Below are positions 5,778-9,160 of a stretch of DNA of 9,160 bases, in pieces (positions within the stretch are counted from its first letter, which is position 1; each line of letters opens with the position of its first letter). The stretch is taken from positions 1-9,160 of the forward strand of contig JAUXSJ010000137.1 in NCBI GenBank assembly GCA_030679615.1, written 5' to 3'. A program made the translations under genes and the position numbers. The notes beneath the pieces were generated by a model. That model had not been told where the DNA came from and did not search any database. It saw only the letters and a program-made list of their open reading frames with translations. Source of the stretch: Parachlamydiaceae bacterium. Lineage in GTDB: Bacteria; Chlamydiota; Chlamydiia; Chlamydiales; Parachlamydiaceae.

Positions 5778-5806
5778 ATCCTAATCTCTCTGGATTTTTT
5801 AATCAA
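5778..5806 (-). promoter_or_regulatory. Promoter of tRNA-Ser
   Basis: TTGATT (5806-5801) and TAGGAT (5783-5778) are spaced by exactly 17 bases, with the -10 box 17 bases before the tRNA. That predicts a leader of roughly ten bases, normal for a tRNA gene. Confidence 0.6.
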
Positions 5807-5890
5807 GCATTGAATTTAATAATATGATTTTTTTTTAATCATTTTGCCAATGATGTCAAATTTAAGCCATAAAATCCCAAAAATTACCTC

Positions 5891-5957
5891 TGTGGTCGCA
5901 GAACAGACTCGACTATAGTTTTTTGTCGAAACAAAAGGTCTACGATTTTAAACCACA
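5891..5957 (+). other. Candidate structured RNA upstream of a terminator hairpin
   Basis: Three nested helices can form: TGTGGT (5891-5896) with ACCACA (5952-5957), AGAC (5905-5908) with GTCT (5938-5941), and CGAC (5910-5913) with GTCG (5925-5928). A terminator-like hairpin follows at 6022-6047. It could be a short RNA, but each helix is only four to six pairs and I match it to no known family. Confidence 0.3.
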
Positions 5958-6021
5958 AGAATTACTCATATCATTTAAACATATTTTTTACTCAGAAAAG
6001 CCACCAGAATAACTTTGTAGT

Positions 6022-6047
6022 GCGAAGGCCCTGCCTTCGCTTTTTTT
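6022..6047 (+). terminator. Terminator-like hairpin in the left arm
   Basis: GCGAAGGC pairs perfectly with GCCTTCGC across a CCT loop, followed by seven T. On the plus strand this is an excellent intrinsic terminator shape. It could stop read-through from the importer operon or end a small RNA transcribed from about 5850. Confidence 0.7.
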
Positions 6048-6290
6048 ATGAGTGAATATCGATTATGTGGTGTCATTTAGACTACATCAAAAATTGAAAG
6101 CTGTAAAATTAGACTTCTTTCGAAATTTGCTTTGAGTGAAAAAATTAGGTATTTTTGAGTAGGTATTTTGAAAAATTTTGAAGTCATATGTGTACATATG
6201 GCTGAAAAATTTTACAAAAAAGATGCCAAAAAGAGCAATTTTTGCAATCAAATGGAATTTCGAAAGAAGTCTATTGTATAACCGAATCAT

Positions 6291-6315
6291 AAAAAAGCGA
6301 AGGCAGGGCCTTCGC
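6291..6315 (-). terminator. Terminator-like hairpin in the right arm
   Basis: The same hairpin in opposite orientation: on the minus strand GCGAAGGC, loop CCT, GCCTTCGC, then six T. It is the best candidate terminator for the minus-strand Gly-rich protein gene ending at 6499, although it lies about 180 bases downstream. Confidence 0.65.
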
Positions 6316-6365
6316 ACTCCAAAAAGTATTATGAAAACATAACGATTGAGTAAAAAATCCACAAA

Positions 6366-6384
6366 GCGGAGGCAGGGATCTCCG
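6366..6384. repeat. Degenerate copy of the GCGAAGGC palindrome
   Basis: GCGGAGGCAGGGATCTCCG matches the right-arm hairpin 50 bases upstream with several changes. CGGAG still pairs with CTCCG, so the A-to-G change in one arm is compensated in the other. Confidence 0.45.
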
Positions 6385-6420
6385 AGGGGGAATGAGATAA
6401 TCCCTACCGTCTCTTTTTTT

Positions 6421-6460
6421 ACCAGTTTAAAAGATTTCTTTCATTTAAACTGGTATTTTT
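6421..6460 (+). terminator. Stem-loop with short T-run
   Basis: ACCAGTTTAAA (6421-6431) pairs with TTTAAACTGGT (6444-6454), 11 perfect pairs, followed on the plus strand by ATTTTT. On the minus strand it would be followed by A, so it does not look like the terminator of the gene ending at 6499. What transcript it would end on the plus strand is unclear. Confidence 0.45.
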
Positions 6461-6498
6461 AAGAAATATGCATAATCTTCAATATATTAAATTAAAAT

Positions 6499-7194
6499 TT
6501 ATGAATAATTTGCATCGTCATCATCATAGGAATTATTATAATCATACCCGCCTTGAACGCCAGAAGTGTTATCTGACAGCGTATAACTAGAATACTGTAC
6601 GGTATACGGTGAAGTACTAGTACTGTATTGATTACCATATGTACTGTAAGGATAACTGTAAGTACTATAAGGATAACTATAGGTACTATAATATGAATCA
6701 GGATAGTCTGTATAAATGTAATTTGTGCTATAAGCTGGTGTTGTATAGTAATCATTATATAGATAAGTTCTGTTGTAAGGATATCTTCTTATATAAGCAT
6801 TTGGGTAATAATAGTTATTAGAATAATATGGATATGCTCCCGCAAAGTATCCTGCTCCTGCTCCTCCCCAATAGCCACCATAGTATCCTCCGCCCCAACC
6901 ATTATCACGATCCCATCCTCGACCTCCCCAACCTCTTCCTCCACCGCCATGCCAACCTCTTCCGCCTCCTCCATGCCAACCTCTTCCGCCTCCACCATGC
7001 CAACCTCTTCCGCCACCGCCATGCCAGCCTCGTCCGCCTCCTCCATGACCGCCGTGACCTCCTCCGCCGTGACCGCCGCCACCACCGTGACCCCCACCGC
7101 CACCGCCATGACCTCCACCAGCTTCAACCGCCAAAGGAACAACGCCAATTAAAAGCGCTATTCCTGCAAATAATGTCTTTGAAATAAAACTCAT
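6499..7194 (-). CDS. Secreted Gly/His-rich, Tyr-rich repeat protein
   Basis: A 231-residue low-complexity protein without a family I recognise. Residues 1-25 are a Sec signal peptide (SKTLFAGIALLIGVVPLAVEA, predicted cut after VEA). Residues 26-55 are almost only Gly and His. Then GGGGRGWH repeats about five times (to about residue 95), followed by a Gly/Tyr/Trp part (GGYYGGYWGGAGAGY). The second half is Tyr/Ser/Pro-rich with a seven-residue repeat (SYPYSTY), and the protein ends with Asn/Asp-rich DDDDANYS. The His clusters could bind metal ions and the Tyr/Trp repeats could crosslink or stack in an envelope layer; both are inference. A strong GGAGG lies unusually close, about four bases before the ATG. 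No confident promoter is seen. It diverges from dnaB. The tandem repeats suggest variable length between strains. Confidence 0.85.
   Translation of the reverse strand: MSFISKTLFAGIALLIGVVPLAVEAGGGHGGGGGGHGGGGGHGGGGHGGHGGGGRGWHGGGGRGWHGGGGRGWHGGGGRGWHGGGGRGWGGRGWDRDNGWGGGYYGGYWGGAGAGYFAGAYPYYSNNYYYPNAYIRRYPYNRTYLYNDYYTTPAYSTNYIYTDYPDSYYSTYSYPYSTYSYPYSTYGNQYSTSTSPYTVQYSSYTLSDNTSGVQGGYDYNNSYDDDDANYS
6641..6682. repeat. Two 21-bp tandem repeats in the Tyr-rich region
   Basis: GTACTGTAAGGATAACTGTA plus A (6641-6661) is followed directly by a near-identical 21-base unit (6662-6682). They encode the repeated YSTYSYP heptad; a third unit begins and then diverges. Confidence 0.75.
6928..7047. repeat. 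Five 24-bp tandem repeats (minisatellite) in the Gly-rich gene
   Basis: Five units start at 6928, 6952, 6976, 7000 and 7024, each beginning CCAACCTCTTC or a close variant and ending CCATG. Each encodes one GGGGRGWH octapeptide on the minus strand. Differences are mostly at third codon positions. The repeats also open frames in other phases and on the other strand, which are artefacts. Confidence 0.9.
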
Positions 7195-7337
7195 AATCCT
7201 CCAAATTATATAATTGTCTATAAACTTTTCTTCTCAACTTTAAAATTTCATTTAACAAGGATTGAGTCTCATTCGCAAGAAAAATAATAATATTTTTTTT
7301 AATTTTTCAGTCTTAAGCAGTAAGATTTATTCTTTTC

Positions 7338-7366
7338 TAGACATTTCCTAATGAATCTTTTATGAT
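7338..7366 (+). promoter_or_regulatory. Sigma70-type promoter of dnaB
   Basis: TAGACA (7338-7343) and TATGAT (7361-7366) each match consensus at five of six positions and are spaced by exactly 17 bases. The start codon lies 37 bases after the -10 box, giving a leader of about 30 bases. This is the best promoter in the window. Confidence 0.7.
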
Positions 7367-7403
7367 TTGACCTCAACAAATTCCCTTAAATTGGAGTCAT
7401 TTC

Positions 7404-8849
7404 ATGACAGACATGCAATCTAGAGTTAAAATTGCACCTCATTCAAAAGAATCAGAAATGATGGTTTTAGGATGTATGTTAACAAGCATTAATAGCTTAA
7501 ATATTGCATCAGATGCTTTAGACGACTCTGATTTTTATTTCACAGAACATAAGATTATTTTTCAAATTTTAAAGTCGGCATACAAAAAAGATAAGCCTGC
7601 TGATATTCATCTTGTTTCAGAAGAACTCAAAAGACAAGAAAAGCTTTCAGTTGTGGGTGGAATTATTTATTTAACTACCTTGGCTCAATATGCAGGTACA
7701 TCTGCTTATATCGAAGAATATGTAGATGTTATTCGAAGTAAATCTATTTTACGAAAAATGATCAACGCCTCTCAACTTGTTGAAAAAACAGCTCTAGAAG
7801 AACCAAGTGATGTTAGCATTGCCTTAGATGAAGCCCAACAACTTTTTTTTAAAATTAGTCAATCAGCGAATCCTGCAGCAGGAACACTTATTACTGAAAT
7901 TTTCTCAGGAATAAGAGCTGAATCTGGCCAACCTTTTTTGAAAGAATTACAAGAAAGACAAGAGAGATATCTTCAAAAAGGACCAGAAGAGGCAGGGATT
8001 ACCGGCGTACCCTCACATTTTGTAGACTTTGATAAAATGATTAATGGATTAAATAAGTCTAACCTCATTATTTTAGCTGCACGGCCTGCGATGGGTAAAA
8101 CGGCATTAGCTATCAATATTGCAGAGAATGTTTGTTTTAAAAGTCATATCCCAGTAGGTATTTTTTCCTTAGAGATGTCTGCGGAACAATTAGTGCATCG
8201 AATCATTTGTTCTCAAGCAGAAGTTGAATCTGATAAAATCAAAACGGGTAATATTAATGGATCAGAATATCAACGAATTGTCGGTGCAGTTAATAATATG
8301 CAAGGGCATGTCATGATCATTGATGATCAAGCAGGTTTAAAAATTACTGATTTACGCGCTAGAGCAAGAAGAATGAAAGAAAGTTATGGAATTGGCTTCC
8401 TAGTGATTGACTACTTACAGCTTATTTCTGGTTCAGGAGCTAATAAAACAATGGAAAGTAGACAAAATGAGATTTCTGAAATTTCTCGATTGTTGAAAAA
8501 TTTAGCTCGAGAATTAAATATTCCTATTTTGTGTTTATCTCAGCTTTCTCGAAAAGTTGAAGATCGTCAGGGTCATCGTCCGCAATTGAGTGATTTGAGA
8601 GAAAGTGGAAGTATTGAGCAGGATTCGGATATTGTAACCTTATTGCTAAGACGTGAGTATTATGATCCAAACGATAAACCGGGAATGGCAGAACTCATTG
8701 TCGCAAAGAATAGACACGGTGGCGTAGGAACTGTTAATTTAACATTCAGAAAAGAGTTTGCTCAATTTGCAAATTACACCTATATGAAACATGGAATGGA
8801 GCTTGATCCTGAAGCCGAAATGGCTTTCAGTGAATTTTCGCCTAGATAA
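7404..8849 (+). CDS. dnaB: Replicative DNA helicase DnaB
   Basis: A 481-residue hexameric helicase that unwinds DNA at the fork and recruits primase. The N-terminal domain (about 10-115) holds the typical ESEMMVLGCML start and the PADIHLVSEEL motif. A linker follows, and the RecA-like domain runs from about 190 to 460. Motifs: Walker A ARPAMGKTA (226-234), FSLEMSAEQL (254-263), Walker B LVIDYLQL (333-340), CLSQLSRKVEDR (377-388), DLRESGSIEQDSDIV (397-411) and AKNRHGGVGT (434-443). Length is normal and no intein interrupts it, although dnaB often hosts one. GGAG lies seven bases before the ATG. It stands alone here, transcribed away from the Gly-rich protein gene. Confidence 0.97.
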   Translation: MTDMQSRVKIAPHSKESEMMVLGCMLTSINSLNIASDALDDSDFYFTEHKIIFQILKSAYKKDKPADIHLVSEELKRQEKLSVVGGIIYLTTLAQYAGTSAYIEEYVDVIRSKSILRKMINASQLVEKTALEEPSDVSIALDEAQQLFFKISQSANPAAGTLITEIFSGIRAESGQPFLKELQERQERYLQKGPEEAGITGVPSHFVDFDKMINGLNKSNLIILAARPAMGKTALAINIAENVCFKSHIPVGIFSLEMSAEQLVHRIICSQAEVESDKIKTGNINGSEYQRIVGAVNNMQGHVMIIDDQAGLKITDLRARARRMKESYGIGFLVIDYLQLISGSGANKTMESRQNEISEISRLLKNLARELNIPILCLSQLSRKVEDRQGHRPQLSDLRESGSIEQDSDIVTLLLRREYYDPNDKPGMAELIVAKNRHGGVGTVNLTFRKEFAQFANYTYMKHGMELDPEAEMAFSEFSPR

Positions 8850-8926
8850 ATGTTTTAGTTTATGCCTCAAGCATACCCTTAGTGTCATTCAAACTTATTT
8901 TTTCTATCTCGAAAAGCTTTTAAAAC

Positions 8927-8952
8927 ACTTTTTGGAGTGCGAAGGCCCTGCC
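8927..8952 (+). repeat. Truncated third copy of the GCGAAGGC repeat
   Basis: Twenty-six bases, from ACTTTTTGGAGTGCG to GGCCCTGCC, are identical to the right arm of the element at 5983-6358 (6302-6327, inverted). The second half of the hairpin and the T-run are missing, so it cannot work as that terminator. It shows the repeat is dispersed. Confidence 0.75.
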
Positions 8953-9042
8953 CATCCTATTACCCATAAGTAAAAAAGTAACTTATGATTAATAGTTTGA
9001 TTGCAATTGGTTGCATTGTAAAATTAAAATAACAGGATAGGC
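8950..9042. repeat. 93-base segment with imperfect inverted ends
   Basis: GCCCATCCTATTA (8950-8962) and TAACAGGATAGGC (9030-9042) are inverted copies with 11 of 13 matches. Inside, CATAAGT (8965-8971) pairs with ACTTATG (8981-8987). The left end begins exactly where the dispersed repeat is cut off. No gene is inside. Confidence 0.4.
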
Positions 9043-9100
9043 ATCAGGCTAATTCAGAAAAAAGCACTTTAAAGATTTGATATTTAGAATTTTAATAAAA

Positions 9101-9153
9101 GAGAAACCCTTGTAGAATATTTTTGAAAAGAAAATTCATCAACAAGGGTTCTC
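9101..9153. repeat. Inverted repeat at the right edge
   Basis: GAGAAACCCTTGT (9101-9113) and ACAAGGGTTCTC (9142-9153) are inverted copies with one extra A, separated by 28 bases. An ATG at 9157 has AAGGG (9144-9148) eight bases upstream, so a gene may start at the very edge with its ribosome binding site inside the stem. The repeat could also be the end of an insertion sequence lying beyond the window. Confidence 0.45.
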
Positions 9154-9160
9154 AAAATGA

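Larger units (their letters stand above)
5983..6358. repeat. Large nested inverted-repeat (MITE-like) element
   Basis: Outer arms of about 70 bases (5983-6051 and 6287-6358) are imperfect inverted copies. Both run from ATTTTTTACTCA through a GCGAAGGC hairpin to a T-run and ATGA. An inner pair has 18 perfectly complementary bases (6110-6127 with 6256-6273) and continues imperfectly for another 20 bases or so. The centre, near 6192, has CATATG on either side of TGTA. No transposase or credible gene lies inside, and I see no clear target-site duplication. It resembles a non-autonomous element or two repeat copies in opposite orientation. Confidence 0.65.

Noticed and set aside
6087..6362. A 91-codon minus-strand frame in the inverted-repeat element
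   Set aside because: It lies wholly across the nested inverted repeats, has no recognisable motif and no good ribosome binding site; its composition (Phe, Lys, Ile) is what AT-rich DNA gives by chance.
6789..7187. Long frames on both strands across the Gly-rich gene
   Set aside because: They arise from the 24-bp tandem repeats, which keep all phases open, and encode monotonous Arg/His/Leu, Ser/Thr/Ala or Val/Glu/Ala strings; the frame with a signal peptide and ribosome binding site is the real one.
8791..8973. A 60-codon plus-strand frame at the end of dnaB
   Set aside because: It starts inside dnaB in another phase and ends in the dispersed repeat; no ribosome binding site or motif supports it.

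Overview
The window is AT-rich bacterial DNA with compact operons separated by very AT-rich spacers full of palindromes. The gene set (rpmH-rnpA, a three-gene metal ABC importer, a replicative helicase, several unknown membrane or secreted proteins) and the sequence style resemble an amoeba-associated chlamydia of the Parachlamydiaceae type. That placement is an impression from gene content, not a proof.

Left part (1-872): an unrecognised gene on the minus strand runs off the left edge. It sits behind a convincing cobalamin (B12) riboswitch and a hairpin that would close its start region. Next (872-2267), all on the minus strand, comes the ribosomal protein L34 gene (rpmH), the RNase P protein gene (rnpA), and then a REP-associated tyrosine transposase (RAYT) with its palindromic REP sequences on both sides. 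One REP forms the last codons and the stop of rnpA; the others form a 47-bp-period array behind the transposase, with a decayed fourth copy.

Middle (2626-5760): a small unknown membrane protein, then a tightly packed ABC importer operon (binding protein, ATPase, permease) of the zinc/manganese family on the plus strand. The permease gene ends inside a convergent tRNA-Ser(GCU) gene, and its last 18 codons lie over that tRNA's terminator and 3' end.

Right part (5761-9160): a gene-free stretch carries a candidate structured RNA and a large nested inverted-repeat element (5983-6358) whose outer arms each contain an inward-facing terminator-like hairpin. Then come a secreted Gly/His/Tyr-rich repeat protein on the minus strand, the replicative helicase gene dnaB on the plus strand behind a good sigma70-type promoter, and an end region with a truncated third copy of the dispersed repeat and two further inverted repeats.

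The most notable points are the B12 riboswitch in front of an unknown gene, the RAYT/REP unit invading the rpmH-rnpA operon and rewriting the end of rnpA, the permease/tRNA-terminator overlap, and the nested inverted-repeat element.
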